Below, one piece after another: positions 17,299 to 25,565 of a stretch of DNA of 64,000 bases. This stretch comes from Aquimarina spinulae. Lineage in GTDB: Bacteria > Bacteroidota > Bacteroidia > Flavobacteriales > Flavobacteriaceae. The notes beneath the pieces are model-generated. The model had not been told where the DNA came from, made no database searches, and was given only the letters and a program-made list of their open reading frames with translations. The position numbers were made by a program, and so were the translations under genes. Every line of letters starts with the position of its first letter. Position 1 is the first letter of the stretch. The DNA lies in NCBI RefSeq assembly GCF_943373825.1, contig NZ_CALSBP010000003.1, positions 771,001 through 835,000 of the forward strand. The letters run 5' to 3'.

Positions 17299-17306
17299 TA
17301 CCTTTC
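17299..17306 (+). promoter_or_regulatory. -7-like element of the AraC/GyrI regulator gene
   Basis: TACCTTTC differs from TAnnTTTG only at the last base and lies 17 bases before the ATG at 17324. Confidence 0.4.
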
Positions 17307-17323
17307 CTCTAAAATGATAAAAC

Positions 17324-18193
17324 ATGGGAAATCCAACACAACTGGAACGTTATAAAAAACTAATTCTCTATATAGAAGAAAGGTTTAAAAATGAAATCAG
17401 TAAAAAAGAAATAGAAGACATATCGTTTTATTCGTATCGAAATATAAATAGAATATTTCTTGCATTACATCACGAAACTATAGGACAATACATAAAGAGG
17501 ATAAAACTAGAAAAGGCAGCAGAATATCTAAAATTTTCAACCGAGAATATCTCGGATATTGCCCATGAAATTGGATATAGTGACATTGCCGCTTTTAGTA
17601 AAGCCTTCAAAAAGCAGTTTAAAAGCTCTCCTTCTTCTTTTCGAAATTCGAACAAAATCAAAGAATACATTACTCAAAAAGCCATCTTCCCATTAGAAAA
17701 TACTCAAGAACAAATTCTTAAGTATGAAATCGAAGAAATTCCTGGTTTTGATATTTTATATTTAACTTATCAAGGGTCCTATGAAAATATTAAAGGAATA
17801 GAGAAAACCTGGAAACAATTGATCTCATATGCGTCAAAACATAGCTTATTAAAAGATGAAACAATTATATTGGGAGAAATACTAGATGATGACGCAATCA
17901 CCGATACTTTACATTGCCGATATAATGCCGGAATTATACTAGAAAAAGAAATAGATTTTTCTCTAAAAGGGTTATTTAAAACCAAACATATACCCAAGCA
18001 AAAATATGCTAAGTTCATACACAAAGGTAGTCATGAGAGCTCTACAGACACCTATAATTTGATCTATGGGTACTGGATAACCGAAGTACAGTTAGAGTTT
18101 GAAGACAAACCAACTTTAGAGTTTTATCTTAATGACGAATCTAATACTCCTAAAAAAGAACTCCTTACCGAGATTTATATTCCTGTAAAATAA
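17324..18193 (+). CDS. AraC-family regulator with GyrI-like ligand domain
   Basis: The 289-residue protein carries an N-terminal AraC double helix-turn-helix (about 5-110; IAHEIGYSDIAAFSKAFKKQFKSSPSSF) and a C-terminal GyrI-like domain (about 130-289; ending LEFEDKPTLEFYLNDES...LLTEIYIPVK). This order matches Rob/SoxS-like effector-binding regulators that respond to hydrophobic compounds. It is divergent from the lipocalin-like operon, and two palindromes in the shared region suggest it controls both directions. It is a shorter relative of the regulator at 362, without the third domain. Confidence 0.9.
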   Translation: MGNPTQLERYKKLILYIEERFKNEISKKEIEDISFYSYRNINRIFLALHHETIGQYIKRIKLEKAAEYLKFSTENISDIAHEIGYSDIAAFSKAFKKQFKSSPSSFRNSNKIKEYITQKAIFPLENTQEQILKYEIEEIPGFDILYLTYQGSYENIKGIEKTWKQLISYASKHSLLKDETIILGEILDDDAITDTLHCRYNAGIILEKEIDFSLKGLFKTKHIPKQKYAKFIHKGSHESSTDTYNLIYGYWITEVQLEFEDKPTLEFYLNDESNTPKKELLTEIYIPVK

Positions 18194-18262
18194 TAATTGT
18201 CTGTATTGAACAATAACGCTTCGAAGCTGCTCATCTAAATTTGTTTGCAAAAACAGAGTGCT

Positions 18263-19339
18263 ATGCAAAAAAGAATTATCGGAATAGATGTAGCAAGAGC
18301 ATTGGCTATTTTTGGGATGATTATCGTTAATTTTAAAATGGTATTTGGAAATCATGGCAACCTTCTCTTGAATACTTTTTTAGGAGTATTAGATGGAAAA
18401 GCAGCCGCAACTTTTGTAGTTCTGGCAGGTGTAGGAATTTCATTACTAACAAAAAATGCGATACATCAAAATAATGAAGAAGCGTTAAACAGAAACAAAA
18501 ATAAACTTCTTAAAAGAGCTCTATTTCTTTTCTTAATTGGTATATCCTATTCAACAATCTGGCAAGCAGATATTTTACACTTTTATGCGATATACATATT
18601 GCTGGCAATATTTTTAATAAAAAGTAATCCAAAAACACTAGTATCAATAGCAATAGGAATGATTATATTATATCCTATACTCATGATATTATGGAATTAT
18701 GATAGTGGATGGGATTATACTAAAATGGAGTATACAAATCTATGGACAGTAAAAGGTTTTTTAAAAAATCTTTTTTTTAATGGTTTCCATCCTGTCATTC
18801 CATGGAGTGCATTTATGATTATAGGAATGTGGTTTGGTAAAATGGAATTAGATAATACTAGAGTAGTTACAAAAGCATTGTGGGTTAGTCTTTCTGTATT
18901 TATAGTAGTACAGATAATGTCATATTTCTCAATTGTATTCTTTTCTATGGGAGATCAAGAAATTATCACAGAATTAACTCCAATTCTTGGAACAGATCCT
19001 ATGCCTCCATTACCTCTATACATGGTTTCTGGGAGTAGTATAGCCATATTTCTTATTTCTTTTTGTATTCTAATTTCAAAAAAATATGAGAGTACTACTT
19101 TTATAGGTATTCTAAAAAACACAGGACAACTTGCTTTAACTTTTTATATAGCACATGTTATCATAGGAATGGGATGTATAGAAATTATCAATCCTTCAAA
19201 AATGGGAGAGTATACTATAAACTTTTCGTTTTTATACGCCTTGTTCTTTTGTATAGCATGTGTTATTTTTTCAATGATTAGTAAAAAATATGCAAAATAT
19301 GGTCCTGTTGAATGGATAATGCGAAAATTAACCGATTAA
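18263..19339 (+). CDS. DUF418/YeiB-like multi-pass membrane protein
   Basis: The ATG at 18263 is preferred to the in-frame TTG at 18245 because the product then starts MQKRIIGIDVARALAIFGMI, the conserved opening of DUF418/heparan-acetyltransferase-like membrane proteins. The 358 residues hold about eight to ten hydrophobic helices, and the late motif TGQLALTFYIAHVIIGMG is typical of DUF418. These are thought to be acyltransferase-like membrane proteins; substrate unknown. It starts 69 bp after the AraC gene and may be co-transcribed with it. Confidence 0.82.
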   Translation: MQKRIIGIDVARALAIFGMIIVNFKMVFGNHGNLLLNTFLGVLDGKAAATFVVLAGVGISLLTKNAIHQNNEEALNRNKNKLLKRALFLFLIGISYSTIWQADILHFYAIYILLAIFLIKSNPKTLVSIAIGMIILYPILMILWNYDSGWDYTKMEYTNLWTVKGFLKNLFFNGFHPVIPWSAFMIIGMWFGKMELDNTRVVTKALWVSLSVFIVVQIMSYFSIVFFSMGDQEIITELTPILGTDPMPPLPLYMVSGSSIAIFLISFCILISKKYESTTFIGILKNTGQLALTFYIAHVIIGMGCIEIINPSKMGEYTINFSFLYALFFCIACVIFSMISKKYAKYGPVEWIMRKLTD

Positions 19340-19360
19340 GGGTCTATAGAATAAAAATAT

Positions 19361-19392
19361 AAAGACCGTCTAATAAAACTTAGACGGTCTTT
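19361..19392. terminator. Bidirectional terminator
   Basis: A perfect 13-bp stem (19361-19373 with 19380-19392, arm AAAGACCGTCTAA) with a 6-base loop lies between convergent genes ending at 19339 and 19414. Confidence 0.85.
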
Positions 19393-19413
19393 ATTGTTTG
19401 TTATAGATTAATC

Positions 19414-20514
19414 CTAATTTATATCCTGGCCTTTTTTAAGTTTTTCTAAATCGCCGTTAAGTCTTCCTTTAAATCGATCAGGAGCGTTACCTAGTGATGT
19501 GTTTATCGCTTTTATAGCATTTTTATAATCTCCCGTTGCCGAATATGCTTTTGCTAATCCATAGTTAGATGGCCATGCACCTTTACTATTTTTTACATTA
19601 TCTTTTAAAATGACAAGTGCCTTATCTTTTTGTCCTAAGGTTATTAACCCTGTCCCTAATCTAAAAATCTGTGCAGTGCTTCCTAGTTTAGCTGCTTTAT
19701 CTACAAAAGTCATAGCTTCACCTGTTTTTCCTTGCTTAGCCAAAATTTGTGATTTAAGAGATAGGTTAGCAAAAGTTTCTTTACTAAAAAAATTACCCGA
19801 TATAGATGCATTAACCCATTCTAATGCCCGATCTAACTCACCTGCATTAAAAGCATAATTCGCAGCGTTATCCCAGCTTGTTTGAGTAAAACCAGCAGAA
19901 TTACGAAGATCATTTTTAATACCTTTCATTACTACATTTTTCACATCGACTTCGATCTTGAAAGGAATTTCCTTTTTCTCCCATCTCAATGCTGCTATAG
20001 CACTATTAGCTTCAACTTTAGGAAATAAAAAGGTTAACATTTCTGTATGTGCTGTTTCTTTGGTTTTAACATCTACACGCAAAGCATCTTCTTTTTCATC
20101 ATAAAAATAACTTCCCCAGGACGTAGAATTATTAGAAAATATAACCGTAGCCCCGCCATCTTCTTTTAACGCAACATGAAGCCCGTAAGTCCCTGCTTTA
20201 ATGTCTTTTCCTTCGATTTTAACATCGTGAGTAAACGTTATTGTCGAATTGCTGTTAGCCCCAGCTCTCCAAGGTGCTGCTTTAGATGTTCCAAACCCCA
20301 GGTTATTATATCCATAAGGAACTAGTTTCCCCCAGATTTCACGTTCCTTTACACTTGGCCTCCCATAATCAATGGTGATATTAGTAATCCCTACACGTTG
20401 CATTACCTGTGCTCGCTGACTTCCTTCTGGAGTGGTAAGTTGTGCATTTGTTTGAATTGAGAGCAACATCATTGCGCTCACAATACAAGTTGTAATTAAG
20501 TTGAATTGTTTCAT
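19414..20514 (-). CDS. DUF2911 protein with TPR-like C-terminus
   Basis: The 366-residue protein has a signal peptide (cut after about TNAQ, residue 24). Residues 30-175 show the DUF2911 pattern: QRVGITNITIDYGRPSVKER, LVPYGYNNLGFG, IKAGTYGLHVALKEDG, SWGSYFYDEKEDALRV. Residues about 215-355 are tetratricopeptide-like repeats (AFNAGELDRALEWVNASI, LAKQGKTGEAMTFVDKAAKLG). The family is secreted and typical of Bacteroidota, with no known reaction. The gene stands alone, ending at a bidirectional terminator. Confidence 0.88.
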   Translation of the reverse strand: MKQFNLITTCIVSAMMLLSIQTNAQLTTPEGSQRAQVMQRVGITNITIDYGRPSVKEREIWGKLVPYGYNNLGFGTSKAAPWRAGANSNSTITFTHDVKIEGKDIKAGTYGLHVALKEDGGATVIFSNNSTSWGSYFYDEKEDALRVDVKTKETAHTEMLTFLFPKVEANSAIAALRWEKKEIPFKIEVDVKNVVMKGIKNDLRNSAGFTQTSWDNAANYAFNAGELDRALEWVNASISGNFFSKETFANLSLKSQILAKQGKTGEAMTFVDKAAKLGSTAQIFRLGTGLITLGQKDKALVILKDNVKNSKGAWPSNYGLAKAYSATGDYKNAIKAINTSLGNAPDRFKGRLNGDLEKLKKGQDIN

Positions 20515-20652
20515 GACTGTTTTTTTTGATTAATTATTATCACTTAGAGAAATTAAATTTCTAACCTAAACAATGTAAGAGGTATATCTCAATCCTAATG
20601 TTACGGTAGTGTTAAACTCAAAAAGAAAGTCATAATTGATTGTTAAACCATG

Positions 20653-21882
20653 TTATTCTTTTAACAGCTGATTAACAAAGTCTTCAAAATCTTTTTTAAA
20701 ATCTATATATTTCTGACCTGTAGCCGGGCCATTGAATCCTGTATGTATTTTGCGTACCTTCCCTTTTTTATCAATAAAAATAGTTGTCGGATATGACAAC
20801 ACATGGTTTAGCATTGGCAGTTTCTCTTGTGCTTTTTGCTTATCTGAAGTTCCATATTGAGCCAAAAGAATTGGGTAGGTTATGTTCAATTTTTGTTGTA
20901 ATCTTTTTATCGATTTAAATGCTTTTTCTTTGGTCTTTGCATATTCAAAAGCTAATGCTACAAATTCGGCTCCATTATTTTTATTTTTATTCTGATACTC
21001 TACATAATATTTGGTTTCATCCATACAATTAGGGCACCAGGTTCCCATAACTTGTACGATGACTACTTTATTTTTAAACCGATCATCTGTAAGTGAAATT
21101 TGATTTCCTTCGACATCAGGAAAACTAAATTCTAATGTATCATGTCCTTCTTTCAGAAAAGTTAATGAATCTTCAGAAGGTAACTTAAAGTTTTCATTTC
21201 TTTTAGCTACAAAAGGTTCTTTCCAGTGATTGCCAGAATAAAAGTAACCGCTTAGTGTACTATCTGTTACCTGTGCAGTAAATAAGAAAGCATGAGCTCC
21301 GTCAAAAGTTGATAATTGTAGTTGGTCTTTATTTAAAACACCTTCCAAATAACGATAGTCTCCTGTAGTTGTTCTAAATGTACCTGTAACCATATTTCCA
21401 TTTTGTTTAAAAGTACCTTTGGCAATATACCTGTCTTCTTCATTGTCTTTACTAAAAACTGTCTCCCAATTTCCCGTAATATCATAATTCGATTTTGAAA
21501 CAATTTCAAATCGATCCTGCTCACCATATTTTGCTGTAAATGGTACTACTCTATCCAGGCTTTTTTTAATAAAACTTCCGGAAATTGTCATAGAGTCTAT
21601 AAATCGACCGGCAATATATCCCTCAAAAACAGGAAGCTTAATTAGTATAGAATCTTTATTAATTATAACTTCATCAACACTAATTGTTTCTTCGGCATTA
21701 AAAATTCTTAAGGTCTGATCATCCATTACTTCGATCAGAAAAGGAAGCTTTTTATTATCCTTAACTTCTAGTGTTGCTTTCCATGGGCCACTTTTAAACT
21801 CAACCAAATCAGATGGTTTATCTTTCTTACAAGAAGAAAAAATAGTGACAACAAGTAGAATAAGTACGGCTGTTTTTCTCAT
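20653..21882 (-). CDS. TlpA-like thioredoxin-fold lipoprotein
   Basis: Start at 21882 puts the lipoprotein signal MRKTAVLILLVVTIFSSC at the N-terminus; an earlier start at 21918 would bury it. The mature protein has an N-terminal beta-rich region (about 25-240) like that of DUF4369-type redox proteins, and a C-terminal thioredoxin/AhpC-TSA domain with the redox motif WCPNC (TWCPNCMDE) and a cis-Pro region (LSYPTTIFIDKKGKV). It probably acts as a periplasmic disulfide reductase. The 21901-21930 hairpin just upstream separates it from the coiled-coil gene. Confidence 0.87.
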   Translation of the reverse strand: MRKTAVLILLVVTIFSSCKKDKPSDLVEFKSGPWKATLEVKDNKKLPFLIEVMDDQTLRIFNAEETISVDEVIINKDSILIKLPVFEGYIAGRFIDSMTISGSFIKKSLDRVVPFTAKYGEQDRFEIVSKSNYDITGNWETVFSKDNEEDRYIAKGTFKQNGNMVTGTFRTTTGDYRYLEGVLNKDQLQLSTFDGAHAFLFTAQVTDSTLSGYFYSGNHWKEPFVAKRNENFKLPSEDSLTFLKEGHDTLEFSFPDVEGNQISLTDDRFKNKVVIVQVMGTWCPNCMDETKYYVEYQNKNKNNGAEFVALAFEYAKTKEKAFKSIKRLQQKLNITYPILLAQYGTSDKQKAQEKLPMLNHVLSYPTTIFIDKKGKVRKIHTGFNGPATGQKYIDFKKDFEDFVNQLLKE

Positions 21883-21895
21883 TATTTGATAGTAT

Positions 21896-21930
21896 AAAAA
21901 GTCCGGAAAGTTACTCAAAACTTACCGGAC
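21896..21930 (-). terminator. Terminator after the coiled-coil protein gene
   Basis: The arms GTCCGG (21901-21906) and CCGGAC (21925-21930) continue, after one mismatch, into AAGTT / AACTT. On the minus strand the stem is followed by TTTTT (21900-21896). Confidence 0.7.
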
Positions 21931-21959
21931 GATTCTCTTTTTATAATTTTATTAAGTTT

Positions 21960-22622
21960 TTATTGCTCCTTTGCATATAATTTCTCTAATTTTTCTTTTC
22001 CTTCTTTCACCTTTTCTTTTCCATTTTTTATTGATTTTTCTAAGGCTTTTAGCTTTTCTTCGGCTTTATTGATTTTAGCTTCTTTTTCTGCAATTTCTTC
22101 TGGAGTTAAAGCTTCTTCTCCTTCTTTTTCCTTTGCTCTTACCAGACGTTCTTTTGCAGCTTCAATTTTTGCTTTGCCTCTGGTAATTCTTTCTTCATTC
22201 TTTTTCAGTACTTCGCTACGTTCTTTTACCATGTCTTTAGCCTCTTCGGCTCTGGCCATTCCAAATTCTTTACCTGTTAATCCCTCTTTATTTTTTCCAT
22301 ATGCCTTCCCTTTTATTTTCTTTTCAGCTTTTTCTATGGCTTTTTCGGCTTTTTCTTCTGCTTTTTCAGCCTTTTCAATAGCTTTATCCTTAGCTTCTTC
22401 TGCTTTCTCTTCTAGTTTTTCAACTTTTTTCTCTGCTTTTTCTCTAGCTTTCTCTGCCTTCTCTTGGGCTTTCTCTGCTTTTTTTTCTGCCTTTTCCTGA
22501 ACTTTTTCTTTTTTCTTAGCTATTTTTTCTTTTGCTTCTTGAGATTTTCCCTGAGCAATTACCACCTGATTTCCTAAAGTGAAAATCAAAACAAATACCA
22601 ATATTAGTTTTATAAATTTCAT
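21960..22622 (-). CDS. Secreted Lys/Glu/Ala-rich coiled-coil repeat protein
   Basis: The 220-residue protein has a signal peptide (cut near IAQ, residue 24). Residues about 27-105 are short degenerate repeats of the type EKAEKAxEKAEK, which would form one long charged helix. Residues 105-220 continue as helix with fewer repeats. Low complexity makes homology uncertain. It could be a periplasmic spacer or a nucleic-acid or polymer-binding helix; no function is claimed. A small acidic lipoprotein gene lies 65 bp upstream on the same strand. Confidence 0.8.
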   Translation of the reverse strand: MKFIKLILVFVLIFTLGNQVVIAQGKSQEAKEKIAKKKEKVQEKAEKKAEKAQEKAEKAREKAEKKVEKLEEKAEEAKDKAIEKAEKAEEKAEKAIEKAEKKIKGKAYGKNKEGLTGKEFGMARAEEAKDMVKERSEVLKKNEERITRGKAKIEAAKERLVRAKEKEGEEALTPEEIAEKEAKINKAEEKLKALEKSIKNGKEKVKEGKEKLEKLYAKEQ

Positions 22623-22687
22623 GTTAGTTTTTTTTTAGTTAGTGTTAAAATGATTAAGGGTATGAAGGTTTATTACTAGAAGACTTT

Positions 22688-22891
22688 TTAAATATCATCC
22701 AAATCTTCTAAAGATTCTTCTAATTCTTCTACTTTGGTCTCGACTTCTTCAGAAACCTGATCCAATTCAGACTCAATCGCTTCTATTTTTTCTACAACTG
22801 CTTTGGTTTCTTCCTCTTCTTTTTTCTTATCTGTACAAGAAATAATTCCGAAAAGGAACATGATCGTAAGTAACTTAATTCCTGTTTTCAT
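22688..22891 (-). CDS. Small acidic coiled-coil lipoprotein
   Basis: The 67-residue protein has a lipoprotein signal ending in IISC (Cys19), followed by a KKKEEEE stretch and a heptad-patterned acidic helix (VEKIEAIESELDQVSEEVE). After processing about 48 residues remain. Size and design recall Lpp-like or small anchored coiled coils, but the sequence is not Lpp. It is next to a Lys/Glu-rich secreted coiled coil; pairing of the two is possible. Confidence 0.75.
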   Translation of the reverse strand: MKTGIKLLTIMFLFGIISCTDKKKEEEETKAVVEKIEAIESELDQVSEEVETKVEELEESLEDLDDI

Positions 22892-23020
22892 AATATTAAA
22901 ATTTGGTTAGAATAAAACTATTATAAATATACCACAATTTTGTTTATAGATATACTTACAACTATTTGTATCCTCTGCCCAATATATTATCTTTACCAAC
23001 TGAATTTAGAAAGATCACAA

Positions 23021-25447
23021 ATGAAGATTTCATATAACTGGCTGAAGCAATTTATTAATATCGATTGGGATGCAGAGAAAACCGGAGAGCTCCTTACCGA
23101 TCTGGGGTTAGAGGTAGAAGGAATAGAATCCTATCAAAGTGTAAAAGGAGGATTAGAAGGTGTTGTTATAGGGCAAGTTCTTAATTGCGAGAAACATCCA
23201 AATGCAGATAAGCTTAAAGTTACCAAAGTAGACTTAGGTAATGGTGAACCGGTTCAGATTGTTTGTGGTGCTCCTAACGTTGCCGCTGGGCAAAAAGTCC
23301 CTGTTGCTACTATTGGCACAAAACTTTATAATGATAAAGGTGAAGAATGGGTCATAAAAAAAGGAAAAATAAGAGGTGAAGAAAGCCATGGTATGATCTG
23401 TGCCGAAGATGAATTAGGGTTAGGAAAAAGTCATGACGGGATTATGGTCTTAAGTACTGATATCACTGTAGGGACTAAAGCTGCAGACATATTTGATATT
23501 GAAAATGATTATGTGTTTGAAATTGGATTAACTCCAAATCGTGCAGACGCAATGAGTCATTTGGGTACTGCACGTGATCTCAAAGCAGGGCTACTACAAA
23601 AAGACCTTAATCTAGAACTTATTACTCCTTCTGTAAGTAATTTCAGAGTAGAAAACAGGCTAAATAAAATTGATATCGAAGTCAAAAATAATGAGATGGC
23701 ACCCAGATATTGCGGTGTAACGATTTCTGATATTAAAGTAGCAGAATCTCCTGCCTGGTTGCAACATAGATTAAAAGCGATAGGAATTACTCCCAAAAAT
23801 AATGTTGTAGATGTTACCAATTATGTTTTACATGAGTTAGGACAACCTTTACATGCATTTGATGCACACTATATTGAAGGGAATAAAATTGAAGTAAAAA
23901 CTGTTGATGCCGGTACCAAATTTACAACTCTAGATGAAGTAGAAAGAGAATTACACCAAGAAGATCTTATGATCTGTGATGCTGTAAAACCACTTTGTAT
24001 TGCTGGTGTATTTGGAGGGGTAAACTCTGGTGTTACAGAAAGAACAACATCAATTTTCTTAGAAAGTGCTTACTTTGATCCTATTAGTATTCGTAAAACT
24101 GCAAAACGACATGGTCTAAACACAGATGCTTCTTTTAGATTTGAAAGAGGTATTGATCCAAATATCACCGAATACGCATTGAAAAGAGCCGCTCTACTAA
24201 TACAGGAGCTGGCAGGAGGTAATATTTCTAGTGAAATCATGGATTTATATCCTAAAAAGATTGAAGATTTCCAGGTGATTTTATCTTTTGAAAATACTAC
24301 AAAGTTAATTGGTGAAGAAATACCTCAAGATACTATTAAAAGGATTCTCACTTCATTAGATATTAAAATCAATAGCGTGACCGAGACAGGAATAGGTCTT
24401 ACCATTCCGGCATACAGAAATGATGTACAAAGAGAAGTTGATGTAATAGAAGAAATTCTTAGAGTATACGGTTATAATACTATTGGTTTTACTCAAAAAT
24501 TGAATGCTTCGATATCAAATATTGATAGGTTCTCTGATTATAATGTGCAAAATACCATATCAAATCAACTTGTTGGTCTGGGATTTTATGAGATGTTAGC
24601 CAACTCGCTTACTTCTCCTGATTATATTGCCTTGAGTGAACAGCTTAAAAATGAGAATAATGTAGAAATGCTAAATCCACTTAGTAATGATTTGGCAGTA
24701 ATGAGGCAATCCATGTTATTTTCGGGATTAGAGGCTGTATCCTATAATAGTAATAGAAAACGATCAGATCTTAAATTGTTTGAGTTTGGAAAAACATATC
24801 ATAACTATGAAGATAAAAGAATAGAGAATAAACATCTAAGTATTATTGTTTCTGGAAGTAGGTCTAAAGAAACCTGGACTGCAAGCCCGCAAGCAAGTGA
24901 TTTCTTTTATTTAAAAGGAATAGTATTTTCTGTTTTAGAACGTTTAGGGCTAACAAGATTAAAAACATCTCCTATAAAGAACGATGTTTTTACTGAAGGG
25001 CTTTCTTTAAGTATTGGTAAAGCGCAATTAGTAGATTTTGGAATACTAAAAAAATCTGTACTTAAACATTTCTCTATTTCTCAGGAAGTATTGTATGCCG
25101 ATTTTAACTGGGATGTTATTTTAGAATATGCGAAACACAATAAACTAAAGTATAAAGGTATTCCTAAATTTCCTGAAGTACGTCGTGATTTTGCTTTGCT
25201 ATTAGACGATTCTATAAAGTTTGAAGAAATTCATACTATCGCCAAGCAAACCGAAAAACAAATTCTAAAAGATGTAAACTTATTTGACGTGTACCAGGGT
25301 AAAAACCTTCCTAAAGGAAAAAAATCGTATGCTGTAAGTTTCATTTTACAGGACGACAATAAAACACTTACCGATAAACAAATCGATAAGATCATGAACA
25401 AATTGCAGTACAATTTTGAAAATAAATTAGGCGCTGAACTTAGGTAA
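23021..25447 (+). CDS. pheT: Phenylalanine--tRNA ligase beta subunit
   Basis: PheT pairs with PheS to charge tRNA-Phe. The start at 23021 (MKISYNWLKQFINIDWD) is the family N-terminus; the frame runs open upstream to 22940 but has no family sequence there. The 808 residues hold the tRNA-binding EMAP-like domain (about 40-150; VVIGQVLNCEKHPNADKLKV), the B3/B4 editing and B5 regions (FRFERGIDPN), the core PheRS beta fold, and the C-terminal anticodon-binding FDX-ACB domain (FPEVRRDFALLLDD near 715). pheS is not nearby. A terminator follows at 25503. Confidence 0.97.
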   Translation: MKISYNWLKQFINIDWDAEKTGELLTDLGLEVEGIESYQSVKGGLEGVVIGQVLNCEKHPNADKLKVTKVDLGNGEPVQIVCGAPNVAAGQKVPVATIGTKLYNDKGEEWVIKKGKIRGEESHGMICAEDELGLGKSHDGIMVLSTDITVGTKAADIFDIENDYVFEIGLTPNRADAMSHLGTARDLKAGLLQKDLNLELITPSVSNFRVENRLNKIDIEVKNNEMAPRYCGVTISDIKVAESPAWLQHRLKAIGITPKNNVVDVTNYVLHELGQPLHAFDAHYIEGNKIEVKTVDAGTKFTTLDEVERELHQEDLMICDAVKPLCIAGVFGGVNSGVTERTTSIFLESAYFDPISIRKTAKRHGLNTDASFRFERGIDPNITEYALKRAALLIQELAGGNISSEIMDLYPKKIEDFQVILSFENTTKLIGEEIPQDTIKRILTSLDIKINSVTETGIGLTIPAYRNDVQREVDVIEEILRVYGYNTIGFTQKLNASISNIDRFSDYNVQNTISNQLVGLGFYEMLANSLTSPDYIALSEQLKNENNVEMLNPLSNDLAVMRQSMLFSGLEAVSYNSNRKRSDLKLFEFGKTYHNYEDKRIENKHLSIIVSGSRSKETWTASPQASDFFYLKGIVFSVLERLGLTRLKTSPIKNDVFTEGLSLSIGKAQLVDFGILKKSVLKHFSISQEVLYADFNWDVILEYAKHNKLKYKGIPKFPEVRRDFALLLDDSIKFEEIHTIAKQTEKQILKDVNLFDVYQGKNLPKGKKSYAVSFILQDDNKTLTDKQIDKIMNKLQYNFENKLGAELR

Positions 25448-25502
25448 GTAACAGTGTCGAATTTAAGATACTATTCTACAAATACTATTTAAAATATATC
25501 AT

Positions 25503-25534
25503 AAAAAAACCGGAATGTACATTCCGGTTTTTTT
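25503..25534. terminator. Bidirectional terminator between pheT and the TPR gene
   Basis: A 32-bp perfect palindrome (A7-CCGGAATG-TA...TTTTTTT) forms a hairpin with A/T tracts on both sides, between convergent genes. Confidence 0.85.
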
Positions 25535-25565
25535 ATGATATTGTAATATTGAAAAGTTCTTATTA

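Noticed and set aside
17105..17317. 70-codon plus frame across the divergent promoter region
   Set aside because: It covers both palindromes and the -7 elements, has no motif, and starts inside the lipocalin-like gene.
20548..20562. 15-base palindrome AGAAATT-A-AATTTCT upstream of the DUF2911 gene
   Set aside because: It is short and AT-only in composition apart from two bases, with no regulator gene close by.
22069..22500. Long plus-strand open frame rich in Ser, Phe and Ala opposite the coiled-coil gene
   Set aside because: It is the mirror image of the Lys/Glu/Ala repeats on the minus strand, which encode a clear signal peptide and helix; the plus frame has no gene features.
22313..22560. 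Tandem repeat DNA in the Lys/Glu/Ala-rich region as a possible recombination repeat
   Set aside because: The repeats are degenerate coding repeats for a coiled coil and show no identical long units.
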